Source of the DNA: Phenylobacterium haematophilum
GTDB lineage: Bacteria; Pseudomonadota; Alphaproteobacteria; Caulobacterales; Caulobacteraceae
Assembly (NCBI RefSeq): GCF_014196295.1
Contig: NZ_JACIDK010000013.1
Location: 1-37,535, forward strand
Direction: 5' to 3'
Length of the DNA: 37,535 nt
Part shown: piece after piece, positions 14,300 through 21,571 of the stretch
Position numbering within the stretch: position 1 is the stretch's first letter
How the letters are laid out: every line of letters begins with the position of its first letter
The notes under the pieces: generated by a model
The model's input: the letters and a program-made list of their open reading frames with translations, nothing else
The model's database searches: none
Told to the model about the DNA's origin: nothing
Program-made: the position numbers and the translations under genes

Positions 14300-15115
14300 A
14301 TGAAACCGACCAGCGGCCATGCGTCCCGCGCTGGCCTGGACACCTACTACGAGATCCATGGCGGCCCGCTGCGCGCCGACGTGACGCCTTTCGTCCTTCT
14401 GCACGGCGGGCTGATGACCATCGAGGTCGGCTTCGCCGGCCGCCTGCTCCCGAAGCTCGCAACGCTGGCGCCGGTGATCGCCGTCGAGCTCCAATGCCAC
14501 GGCCACACCGGCGACCGCGACGGCCCTATGCGCATGGACGATCTGGCCGACGACGTCGCCGCGGTGCTCGATCATCTGGAGGTCCCGGCGGCCCACCTGG
14601 CCGGCTTCAGCCTCGGGGCCATGGCGGCTTTCGGCGTGGCGATCCGCCACCCGGCGAAGGTCGCCAGCCTCTCGGCCCTCGGCGCGTCCTACACCTTCGA
14701 CGGCATGCAGCACGACCTAATCAGGCTTCAGCGCGAGCCGGGCCACGTCCCCTCCGAGGCGTTGATCCCGCTGCTGCCGACCGAGGAGGACTTCGCCGCT
14801 TGGCGCGCCGCCTTCGAGTCCGTCGCCCCAGACCCGACGGCCTTCGACCGAAGCGTCGAGCGCGTCAACGCCATGGTCTCGACCTGGGAAGGCTGGTCTC
14901 AGGCGGACGTCGCCGCCATCGCCGTCCCGGTGCTGATGGCCATCGGCGACAACGACTTCGTCAGGATCGACCATGGCGCCGAAACGGTCGCTCTGCTCGC
15001 CGACGCGCAGCTGGCGGTCCTGCCCGCAACTACCCACACCGGCCTGCTCGACCGCAGCGACTGGCTGGTTCCGATGATCGCCGAACGGATCAGAGCGCCT
15101 TTTCCAGCACGATGA
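14300..15115 (+). CDS. Alpha/beta-fold hydrolase
   Basis: A 271-residue hydrolase. The oxyanion segment is VLLHGGLM, the nucleophile elbow GFSLGAM (G-x-S-x-G), the acid is the Asp in IGDNDFVR, and the His is in TTHTGLL near the end. ELQCHGHTGDRDGPM between strands is typical of esterases and C-C hydrolases. ATG 14300 has GGAG 7 bases upstream. It is divergent from the SphA-like gene and overlaps the convergent GNAT gene by 26 bases at its 3' end. It may act on esters or ring-cleavage products from the surrounding pathway, but the substrate is unknown. Confidence 0.9.
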   Translation: MKPTSGHASRAGLDTYYEIHGGPLRADVTPFVLLHGGLMTIEVGFAGRLLPKLATLAPVIAVELQCHGHTGDRDGPMRMDDLADDVAAVLDHLEVPAAHLAGFSLGAMAAFGVAIRHPAKVASLSALGASYTFDGMQHDLIRLQREPGHVPSEALIPLLPTEEDFAAWRAAFESVAPDPTAFDRSVERVNAMVSTWEGWSQADVAAIAVPVLMAIGDNDFVRIDHGAETVALLADAQLAVLPATTHTGLLDRSDWLVPMIAERIRAPFPAR

Positions 15116-15614
15116 ATTCCAGGTCGTCCCGGGCCGGCTGACCGAAGCGTAGGTCGGCATAGGGGAACGGGCGCGTCTCGCCGGTTCGCGCATAGCCGCG
15201 CCGCTCGTACCAGGCGATCAGGGTGTCGCGGATCTGGATCACGGTCATCCGCACCCGCTGCGCGCCCTGCCCGCGCGCATGGTCCTCGGCCGCGGCCAGC
15301 ATGGTGCGGCCCAACTGCCGATCCTGCAGATCCGGCCGCACGGTCAGCATCCCCAGATACCAGGCCCCGCTGTCCGCCGGCTCCAGCCACACGCAGCCCA
15401 GCATCGGCCCGCCGGCCGCCTCGCGCAGGGTCATCACCATCGCCTGCGGGTTGGCCGCCAGGTCGCTGGCCAAGGTCTGCGCGTCCGTGCGCTGGCCGCC
15501 CAGATAGTCGGCCTCGGTGGTCCAGCCCTGGCGCGAGCTCTCGCCCCGATAGGCGGAGTTCACCAGCGCGGCGACGGCGGACAGTTCAGACGGGTCGGCG
15601 GGAACAAAATGCAT
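15090..15614 (-). CDS. GNAT-family N-acetyltransferase
   Basis: A 174-residue acetyltransferase. GMLTVRPDLQDRQLGRTMLAA is strand four plus the acetyl-CoA loop, in which the usual Q/R-x-x-G-x-G/A appears as RQLGRTM. RVRMTVIQIRDTLIAWYERRGY is the C-terminal strand-helix ending in the conserved Tyr-Glu-Arg-Arg-Gly-Tyr. ATG 15614 is preferred because the upstream extension is compositionally unlike a protein start. It is divergent from the aldo/keto reductase gene and its 3' end overlaps the alpha/beta hydrolase gene by 26 bases. The acceptor amine is unknown. Confidence 0.88.
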   Translation of the reverse strand: MHFVPADPSELSAVAALVNSAYRGESSRQGWTTEADYLGGQRTDAQTLASDLAANPQAMVMTLREAAGGPMLGCVWLEPADSGAWYLGMLTVRPDLQDRQLGRTMLAAAEDHARGQGAQRVRMTVIQIRDTLIAWYERRGYARTGETRPFPYADLRFGQPARDDLEFIVLEKAL

Positions 15615-15688
15615 GTGGTCCGGTAATCCATAAGCTGCGCCCTCCCGCCAGTCCAAAATTCCGCCCCCTTCGGAGCGCCGGCGATCGC

Positions 15689-15740
15689 TTGACGCTTTCG
15701 ACATCAGCGTCTAGCTATCCGCATGTGAGTGAGCGCTCAC
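15689..15740 (+). promoter_or_regulatory. Promoter of the aldo/keto reductase gene with GTGAG-N6-CTCAC operator
   Basis: TTGACG (15689-15694) and TAGCTA (15712-15717) are separated by exactly 17 bases, a good housekeeping sigma promoter with a start near 15724. Directly after it lies GTGAGTGAGCGCTCAC (15725-15740), containing the perfect 12-base palindrome GTGAGCGCTCAC. A repressor there would block the polymerase. The same GTGAG-N6-CTCAC arrangement covers the TetR start at 12549-12564. Confidence 0.7.
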
Positions 15741-15768
15741 ATTTTCTACATCACCTGCGGAGTTCCCC

Positions 15769-16758
15769 ATGATCCGTCGCCAAGTCGGCCGTACCGGCCG
15801 GGACGTGAATGCTATCGGCCTGGGCTGCATGGGCATGTCGATCGCCTATGGCGAGCCGATGAACGAAGCCGACGCCGTCAAGCTGCTGCACGAAGCGCTG
15901 GACCTCGGCGTCGACCACTTCGACACCGCCGAGCTCTACGGCTTCGGCGCCAACGAAAGCCTGATCGGCGCAGCCTTCCACGACCGCCGCGACAAGGCTT
16001 TCATCGCCACCAAGTTCGGCCCGGTCGCCGACCTCGCCACCCGCACGATCACCGGCGTCGACGGCTCGGAAGCGAACATGCGCCGCGCCATCGAACAGTC
16101 GCTGCGCGTCCTGAAGACCGACCATGTCGACCTCTACTACCTGCACCGTAAGGACCAGAGCCGACCGATCGAGGAGACGGTCGAGGCGATGGCCAAGCTG
16201 GTCAAGGAGGGAAAGATCAAAGCCATCGGTCTCTCGGAAGTCAGCGCCGAGACCCTGCGCCGCGCCCAGGCGGTGCACCCGATCGCCGCCGTGCAGTCCG
16301 AGTACTCGATCTTCACCCGGGATATCGAAGACGACGTGCTGCCGCTCTGCCAGGCGACCGGCGTGACGCTGGTCGCCTACTCGCCGCTCGGCCGCGGCAT
16401 GCTGACCGGGGCCTTCTCGCGCGATCACCGCCCGACCGGAACGGACTATCGCGCGGCCCAGTCGCCGCGCTTCCAGGGCGAGGCGTTCGAAGCCAACCTG
16501 GCCCTGGTCGAGGAGATCGAGAAGCTCGCCGCGGCCCGTGGCGCCGCCGCTTCGCAGGTGGCCTTGGCCTGGGTGCTGGCCGCCAATCCCAACGTGGTCG
16601 CCATTCCCGGCACCACTCGGCTGGCGAACCTGAAGTCCAATCTCGGCGCCGCCGACGTAGCCCTGACCGCGGCCGAGACTGCAGGCCTCGACGCCCTGGC
16701 CGCCAAGGTCGCCGGGACCCGCTACGACGCGCGCGGCATGACCATGGTCAACGCCTGA
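15769..16758 (+). CDS. Aldo/keto reductase
   Basis: A 329-residue NADPH-dependent oxidoreductase of the AKR superfamily. The tetrad is visible: Asp and Tyr in HFDTAELYGFG, Lys in IATKFGP and His in YYLHRKD. The cofactor segment YSPLGRGMLTG and IPGTTRLANLKSNLGA near the end are also typical of AKR7/AKR13-like (YakC/pyridoxal reductase-like) enzymes. It reduces aldehydes or ketones to alcohols; the natural substrate is unknown. GGAG lies before ATG 15769. A near-consensus promoter with a palindromic operator immediately upstream suggests tight repression, plausibly by the TetR protein encoded at 12557. Confidence 0.95.
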   Translation: MIRRQVGRTGRDVNAIGLGCMGMSIAYGEPMNEADAVKLLHEALDLGVDHFDTAELYGFGANESLIGAAFHDRRDKAFIATKFGPVADLATRTITGVDGSEANMRRAIEQSLRVLKTDHVDLYYLHRKDQSRPIEETVEAMAKLVKEGKIKAIGLSEVSAETLRRAQAVHPIAAVQSEYSIFTRDIEDDVLPLCQATGVTLVAYSPLGRGMLTGAFSRDHRPTGTDYRAAQSPRFQGEAFEANLALVEEIEKLAAARGAAASQVALAWVLAANPNVVAIPGTTRLANLKSNLGAADVALTAAETAGLDALAAKVAGTRYDARGMTMVNA

Positions 16759-16768
16759 CGCCCTCGCC

Positions 16769-16786
16769 TCCGCCCTCGCGGGCGGA
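16769..16786 (+). terminator. Short GC hairpin after the reductase gene
   Basis: TCCGCCC (16769-16775) and GGGCGGA (16780-16786) form a 7-base stem with a TCGC loop, 10 bases after the reductase stop and before the convergent synthetase gene. No T-run follows, so termination is only plausible. Confidence 0.35.
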
Positions 16787-16904
16787 AGCGTCCTTGTCAG
16801 ACCGCTTCCGGCTCAAGCCCAGATGTCTGCAGCGGCATCGGCGCGTGATGACCCCGAAGGCCGTCCCGCACGACCGCTGCTATCCGAAACAACCTGGAGC
16901 CCGG

Positions 16905-18305
16905 CTAGCCGCCGAACGTGCCCGCATAGCGCTCACGCAGCAGGTTCTTCTGCACCTTGCCCATCGCGTTGCGCGGCAGTTCGTCGACGAAGAACACCTT
17001 CTTCGGCGTCTTGAACGCGGCCAGCTGCTCGCGCAACGCCGCGATGATCGCGCCCTCATCGCCGGCGCCGATCACCACCGCCGTCACCGCCTCGCCGAAG
17101 TCCGGATGCGGCAGGCCGATCACTGCGCTCTCGGTCACCCCGTCCATCTCGTCGAGGATCAGCTCGATCTCCTTAGGATAGACGTTGAAGCCGCCGGAGA
17201 TGATCAGGTCCTTGGCCCGGCCGCTGATCCACACCCGCCCGTCGGCGTCCTGGCGCCCGACGTCGCCCGTGATGAAGAAGCCGTCGGCCGTGAACTCCTG
17301 GGCGGTCTTCTCCGGCATCTGCCAGTAGCCGCCGAACACGCTGGGCCCCTTGATCTCGATAGTCCCGGTCGCTTCGCCGCCGCCGATCCGCAGCTCCACG
17401 CCCGGCAGCGGATAGCCGACGCTGCCGGCGATCCGCTCACCGTCCAGCGGGTTGGAGGTGATGATCACCGCCTCGCTCATGCCGTAGCGCTCCAGGATCC
17501 GCTGCCCCGTCCGCGCCTCGAACTCGGCGAAGGTCGACTCCAGCAGCGGCGCCGAGCCGCTGATGAACACCCGCATGTGCGCCGCCGCCTCGCGCGTGAA
17601 ACCCGGATTGGCCAGCAGCCGGGTGTAGAAGGTCGGCACCCCCATCATCACCGTCGATTTCGGCAGACCCGCCAGCACCTGCACGTCGTCGTACTTGGCC
17701 AGCCAGACCATCGGCGCGCCCGACAGGAATGCGCAGTGAAGCGCGACGAACAGTCCGTGGACATGGAAGATCGGCAGGGCGTGCAGCAGCACGTCGCTCT
17801 CGCTGAAGCCCCAGGCCGCATGCAATGCCAGCGCATTGGCCGCCAGGTTGCCGTGGCTCAGCATCGCGCCCTTCGAGCGCCCCGTGGTGCCCGAGGTGTA
17901 GATGATCGAGGCGAGGTCGTCCTCGCTGCGCGCCAGCGTCTGCGTCAGCGGCTCACGGCTTCGCGCGTCGGCGACCAGTTCGACCGCGTCTTCGACGAAC
18001 AGCACCGGCTGGGCGTCGTCGATGAAGTAGTCGATCTCGGCCTCGGTATAGGCGGTGTTCAGCGGCAGGAAGACCGCTCCGACCTTCAGGGTCGCCAGGT
18101 AGACGACCACCGCCTCGACGCTCTTTTCGGACTGCAGCCCCACCCGGTCTCCGGGCTCGACCTCATGCTCGATCAGCAGCGCCGCCGTCCGCGCCACATC
18201 GTCCTCCAGCGCCCCGTACGACACCTCCCGCCCGTCCGGCAGGATGAACGCCGGCTTGGACCGATCGGCGGGAAAACGCGAAGCGAGCAGCTCGTAGAGG
18301 TTCAT
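16905..18305 (-). CDS. Acyl-CoA synthetase, malonyl-CoA synthetase (MatB)-like
   Basis: A 466-residue adenylate-forming ligase. Core motifs: IIYTSGTTGRSKGAMLSH (ATP loop), ERYGMSEA, FFITGDVG, GRAKDLIISGGFNVYP (hinge) and PRNAMGKVQKNLLRE with the catalytic Lys. The N-terminal GDRVGLQSEKSVEAVVVYLA and FLPLNTAYTEAEIDYFI resemble MatB, which makes malonyl-CoA or methylmalonyl-CoA from the free acid, CoA and ATP. At 466 residues it is somewhat shorter than the usual 500 or so. No malonyl-CoA decarboxylase is nearby. A general short-chain acyl-CoA synthetase is the alternative. It is preceded on its strand by a palindromic repeat rather than a gene. Confidence 0.85.
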   Translation of the reverse strand: MNLYELLASRFPADRSKPAFILPDGREVSYGALEDDVARTAALLIEHEVEPGDRVGLQSEKSVEAVVVYLATLKVGAVFLPLNTAYTEAEIDYFIDDAQPVLFVEDAVELVADARSREPLTQTLARSEDDLASIIYTSGTTGRSKGAMLSHGNLAANALALHAAWGFSESDVLLHALPIFHVHGLFVALHCAFLSGAPMVWLAKYDDVQVLAGLPKSTVMMGVPTFYTRLLANPGFTREAAAHMRVFISGSAPLLESTFAEFEARTGQRILERYGMSEAVIITSNPLDGERIAGSVGYPLPGVELRIGGGEATGTIEIKGPSVFGGYWQMPEKTAQEFTADGFFITGDVGRQDADGRVWISGRAKDLIISGGFNVYPKEIELILDEMDGVTESAVIGLPHPDFGEAVTAVVIGAGDEGAIIAALREQLAAFKTPKKVFFVDELPRNAMGKVQKNLLRERYAGTFGG

Positions 18306-18334
18306 GCGCCTTGCCTAGCGGGTCTGCGCCCTCA

Positions 18335-18461
18335 GTGTCATCCCGGTTTCGGCGCGGCCGAAGACCGGGACCCATGAACACCAGATCTCTACAGCCCCGC
18401 ACCGGCCTGACCGACACGGCGCGAATGGGTCCCGGTCTTGCTCCGCAAACCGGGATGACAC
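18335..18461. repeat. MITE-like palindromic extragenic element, 127 bp
   Basis: The ends GTGTCATCCCGGTTT (18335-18349) and AAACCGGGATGACAC (18447-18461) are perfect 15-base inverted repeats. Inside them AAGACCGGGACCCAT (18361-18375) pairs with ATGGGTCCCGGTCTT (18425-18439). The whole can fold as a two-tier cruciform. It contains no gene and fills most of the gap between the synthetase and the Lrp gene. It looks like a mobile or REP-type repeat; copies elsewhere in the genome are expected but cannot be seen here. Confidence 0.8.
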
Positions 18462-18480
18462 CTGAAGAAGATGCTCTCCC

Positions 18481-18960
18481 CTAAACCGGCAGCGCCGTCG
18501 TGAACTTGATCTGCTCCATTGCGAAGGCCGAACTCACGTCGTTCAGCGGCGCCGCGGCGATCAGGCGCTTGTAGAACCGGTCATAGGCGGCGATGTCCGA
18601 CACCACGACCTTCAGCAGGTAGTCCGTCTCCCCGGCCAGTCGGTAGATCTCCACCACCTCAGGCAGGGCCGACGCCCCCTTGGCGAACTGGGCCAGCCAC
18701 TCCTCATCGTGGCGGTTGGTCTTCAGCGACACGAACACCACCAGCCCCAGGTCCAGCTTCTCGCGATTGAGCAGCGCCACCTTGCGGTCGATGACGCCCT
18801 CGTCGGTCAGCCGCTTGACCCGCTTCCAGCACGGCGTCTGCGACAGCCCCACCCGCTCGGCCAGCTCGGCCACCGGGATCGTCGCGTCAGCCTGCAGCTC
18901 ACGCAGGATTCGCCGATCCGTCGCATCCAGGAGAACACTACCCACGACATTCACCCCCAT
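18481..18960 (-). CDS. Lrp/AsnC-family transcriptional regulator
   Basis: A 159-residue protein. Residues 10-60 form the Lrp helix-turn-helix: LDATDRRILRELQADATIP, then VAELAERVGLSQTPCWKRVKRL with SQTPCWKRVKRL as the recognition helix. The rest is an AsnC ligand domain (LVVFVSLKTN, EVVEIYRLAGETDYLLKVVV). ATG 18960 gives the usual length; an upstream ATG at 19008 is less likely as it would enter the divergent promoter. It is divergent from the DUF6356-YeiH pair 101 bases away and probably regulates it. The effector is likely an amino acid, as for the family. Confidence 0.9.
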   Translation of the reverse strand: MGVNVVGSVLLDATDRRILRELQADATIPVAELAERVGLSQTPCWKRVKRLTDEGVIDRKVALLNREKLDLGLVVFVSLKTNRHDEEWLAQFAKGASALPEVVEIYRLAGETDYLLKVVVSDIAAYDRFYKRLIAAAPLNDVSSAFAMEQIKFTTALPV

Positions 18961-19061
18961 GCAGGAACAGAATTCTCCAATCTGACCAAATGGCGACCAC
19001 TTGAACAACGCCTTTCTCGCCGCCTGCGGCCATCCTTCGGCCGATAGCGTGGGAGAGTTTC

Positions 19062-19292
19062 ATGTTGGACGCGTTCAACCGCCATCCGAGTTCCGTCGGC
19101 GAGAGCTATGGCGAGCACCTGGCCCAGGCCTCGGGTTTCGGCGTGACCATGATCACCGCCGGCGCCGCCTGCCTGGTGCACGCGATCTTCCCCTTCTGGT
19201 TCGAAAAGACCGCCAGCCTCTGCGTCCAGCGCCTGCACGCCCAGATGGCCGCCCGCGGCCGCCCGGACGCCCACAAGGCCCTGCAGGCGTGA
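19062..19292 (+). CDS. DUF6356 family small membrane protein
   Basis: A 76-residue protein matching the DUF6356 pattern: HPSSVGESYGEHLAQASGFG, then a hydrophobic segment FGVTMITAGAACLVHAIFPF (about 26-45) that likely spans the inner membrane, then a short basic tail (QRLHAQMAARGRP). GGGAG lies just before ATG 19062. Function is unknown; family members are common in alphaproteobacteria. The stop overlaps the next start by four bases (GTGA), so translation is coupled with the YeiH-type transporter, and the small protein may be its partner. Confidence 0.85.
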   Translation: MLDAFNRHPSSVGESYGEHLAQASGFGVTMITAGAACLVHAIFPFWFEKTASLCVQRLHAQMAARGRPDAHKALQA

Positions 19293-20287
19293 CCCACCTC
19301 CCGCTCACCGCGGGACATGCGCGCCATCCTCTGGTCGGCGGCCTGGCGCTCGGCCTGATCGCGCTCTGCGCCCTGATGCTCGGCCGCGCCACCGGCTTCC
19401 CGGCCCCGGTCATCGCCGCGGTCGCCGGCATGGGCCTGGGCCTCGCCGGCTGGTCGGCCGCCCTGGGGCCGGCGCTCTGCTGGTGGGCCAAGCCGGGCCT
19501 GAAGATCGGCGTCGCCCTGCTGGGCGCCCAGATAGCCTTCGCCGAGCTCGCCGCCCTCGGCCTGCCTGTCGCACTGGCCAGCGGCGGCGTGGTCATGGCC
19601 AGCCTCGGAGCGGGGACAGGCATCGGCCTGCTCGCCGGCCTGCCGCTGGTCGAGGCGCTGATCGCCGCCAGCGCCGTCTCGATCTGCGGCGCCTCGGCCG
19701 CCATGGCCGCCGCCAGCGCCCTGCCCGACAGCGACTCCAGCCGCCGCACCACCGCCCTGGTGGTGGTCGGGGTCAATCTGCTCTCGACCATCGCCATGGT
19801 CGCCTACCCGCTGATCGCGCGACATTTCGGCTTCAGCGAGCGCCAGACCGGCGTCTTCCTCGGCCTCTCGATCCACGACGTCGCCCAAGTGGTCGCCGCC
19901 GGCCAATCGGTCTCTCCGGGCGCCGAGGCCTCGGCCGCCCTCTCCAAGCTCTCGCGAATCCTCTGGCTGGGCCCGGTGATCGTCGCCGTCGGCCTGTCGA
20001 TGGGCATGCAGGCCCGCGCCCGCCGCTTCCCGCTGCCGCCGCTGTTCGTCTGGGCCTTCGCCGCGCTGATGGCCGCGCGCAGCTTCGGCCTAATCCCCGC
20101 CGCGCTGCTGCCGGCCCTGGCGCTCGCCTCGCAATTGCTGCTGCTCGGCGGCGTCGCCGCCATCAGCGCCCAGGTCGCCCCGCGCGACCTCCTGCGCATC
20201 GAGCCGAAGCTCGCCTGGACGCTCGTCGCCGCCACCGGCGTCATCGCCCTGCTCGCCGCCGCAACCAGTCTGACGCTGGTGGGATGA
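19289..20287 (+). CDS. YeiH/YadS-type putative sulfate exporter family membrane protein (UPF0324)
   Basis: A 332-residue integral membrane protein with about ten hydrophobic segments. It carries UPF0324 (PF03601) signatures: KPGLKIGVALLGAQIAFAEL, AASAVSICGASAAMAAAS and LSIHDVAQVVAAGQS with LSRILWLGPVI. Members are described as putative sulfate exporters, but the evidence is thin. GTG 19289 is chosen because it overlaps the DUF6356 stop as GTGA; the same frame is open further upstream but lies in another reading frame of that gene. It ends 9 bases before the convergent astB gene. Control by the divergent Lrp protein is likely. Confidence 0.88.
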   Translation: MTHLPLTAGHARHPLVGGLALGLIALCALMLGRATGFPAPVIAAVAGMGLGLAGWSAALGPALCWWAKPGLKIGVALLGAQIAFAELAALGLPVALASGGVVMASLGAGTGIGLLAGLPLVEALIAASAVSICGASAAMAAASALPDSDSSRRTTALVVVGVNLLSTIAMVAYPLIARHFGFSERQTGVFLGLSIHDVAQVVAAGQSVSPGAEASAALSKLSRILWLGPVIVAVGLSMGMQARARRFPLPPLFVWAFAALMAARSFGLIPAALLPALALASQLLLLGGVAAISAQVAPRDLLRIEPKLAWTLVAATGVIALLAAATSLTLVG

Positions 20288-20296
20288 CATGTTTGC

Positions 20297-21571
20297 CTAC
20301 CCGATCGCCGCCTCCAGCGCCGCATGCGCCTCGCGCGCCTGGGCCCAAAGCTCAGGCTTCGTCAGGTCGTCCGGCGTGATCTTCTCGGGCCAGTGCGAAA
20401 CGACCACCTTGGCCAGGCTTGTCCAGCGCGCCTCGTCCAGGATGAAGCGGGGGTCGATCCCGGCCAGGCCAGGCCCGTCGACCGGGACCCGCAGGCGCAG
20501 GCAGGCCGGCCCGCCGCCGTTGCGCATGCTCTCGCGCACGTCGACCACCACCGCCCGCTCGATCGGATTGTCGCCGGCCAGCACCGCCTCGACCGCCGCC
20601 CAGGCCGCCGCGTTCTCCTGCGCGTCCGACGGCAGGATCAGCGCCATGCCGCCGCCGGGCAGGCTGACCAGCTGCGAATTGAATAGATAGGACGACACCG
20701 CGTCCTCCAGGCTGACCCCGAAGGTCTCGACCACGTGCAGGTTCGGCAACCGCGCCCTTAGCTCGCGGTACAGCCGGGCTGGATCGGCGAACGCCTGCGG
20801 ATGGGCCAAGAGCACATTGGCGTTGGCGACCGCCACCACATCGTTGTGAAAGGCGCCGGCCTGCACCGCCCCCTCGTTCTGCAAGACGTAGAAGGTCCGC
20901 TCGCCGGCCAACCCGCTCAGCCGCGCCACCGCCTGGCTCGCGCGCTGGCTCTGGCGCTCGGGAAACGCCCCGCCCCGGCTCGCCTCGCCATGGACGAAGA
21001 CGTTGAGACCCGCCGCGCCGTGGCTGGCGGCCAGCCGCATGTGGTTGGCCGCGCCCTCGTCGCCGAAATGCCGCGCGCTGGGCAACGGCCCGTGCACCGC
21101 AAAACTGTCCTCGCTGGCGAACACCCGCTTCAGCAGCGCAAAGGTCTCGTCGGCCTCGAAGCTCCGGTGCAGCATCCCGGCCAGGTTGGCGGTCACCAGG
21201 TGCACGCGCCCGTCGGCCGTATCGGGCGCCGCCAGCACGGTCGCCGCATTGGCTCGCCACATGCTCGAGGCCGAGCACGCGGCCCGAAACAGCGCCAGGT
21301 CCTGCTCGGCCGCCGCCGCCAGCACCTCGTCGTCCGAGCCGGCGAACCCGAACCTGCGCAACGCCTGCGCCGCCGGCCGCAGCGGCGGCGGCAGGAACCC
21401 CTGGGTCAGACCCAGCTCCATCGCCGTGCGCATCTTGGCCAGCCCCTGCAGGGCCGCCGCGCGCGGATAGGAGACCTCGCCGAAATTCGCCTGGCTGGCG
21501 ACGTTGCCGACCGACAAGCCCGCATAGTTGTGGGTCGGCCCGGGCAGTCCGTCGAAATTGACCTCGATCAC
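20297..21571 (-). CDS. astB: N-succinylarginine dihydrolase
   Basis: A 424-residue enzyme of the arginine succinyltransferase (AST) pathway, hydrolysing N-succinylarginine to N-succinylornithine, two NH3 and CO2. The start region VNFDGLPGPTHNYAGLSVGN is the family signature. ARHFGDEGAANHMRL holds active-site Glu and His residues, VFVHGEAS is further typical, and MRNGGGPACLRLRV carries the catalytic Cys near the end. GTG 21571 is chosen because it overlaps the astD stop by four bases. The protein belongs to the pentein/amidinotransferase fold. It is the last gene of astA-astD-astB. Confidence 0.96.
   Translation of the reverse strand: MIEVNFDGLPGPTHNYAGLSVGNVASQANFGEVSYPRAAALQGLAKMRTAMELGLTQGFLPPPLRPAAQALRRFGFAGSDDEVLAAAAEQDLALFRAACSASSMWRANAATVLAAPDTADGRVHLVTANLAGMLHRSFEADETFALLKRVFASEDSFAVHGPLPSARHFGDEGAANHMRLAASHGAAGLNVFVHGEASRGGAFPERQSQRASQAVARLSGLAGERTFYVLQNEGAVQAGAFHNDVVAVANANVLLAHPQAFADPARLYRELRARLPNLHVVETFGVSLEDAVSSYLFNSQLVSLPGGGMALILPSDAQENAAAWAAVEAVLAGDNPIERAVVVDVRESMRNGGGPACLRLRVPVDGPGLAGIDPRFILDEARWTSLAKVVVSHWPEKITPDDLTKPELWAQAREAHAALEAAIG

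Noticed and set aside
13231..15141. 636-codon open frame on the plus strand across the SphA-like and hydrolase genes
   Set aside because: Arg/Pro/Ala-rich shadow frame; the SphA-like gene opposite has a signal peptide and the hydrolase in another frame has a full catalytic triad.
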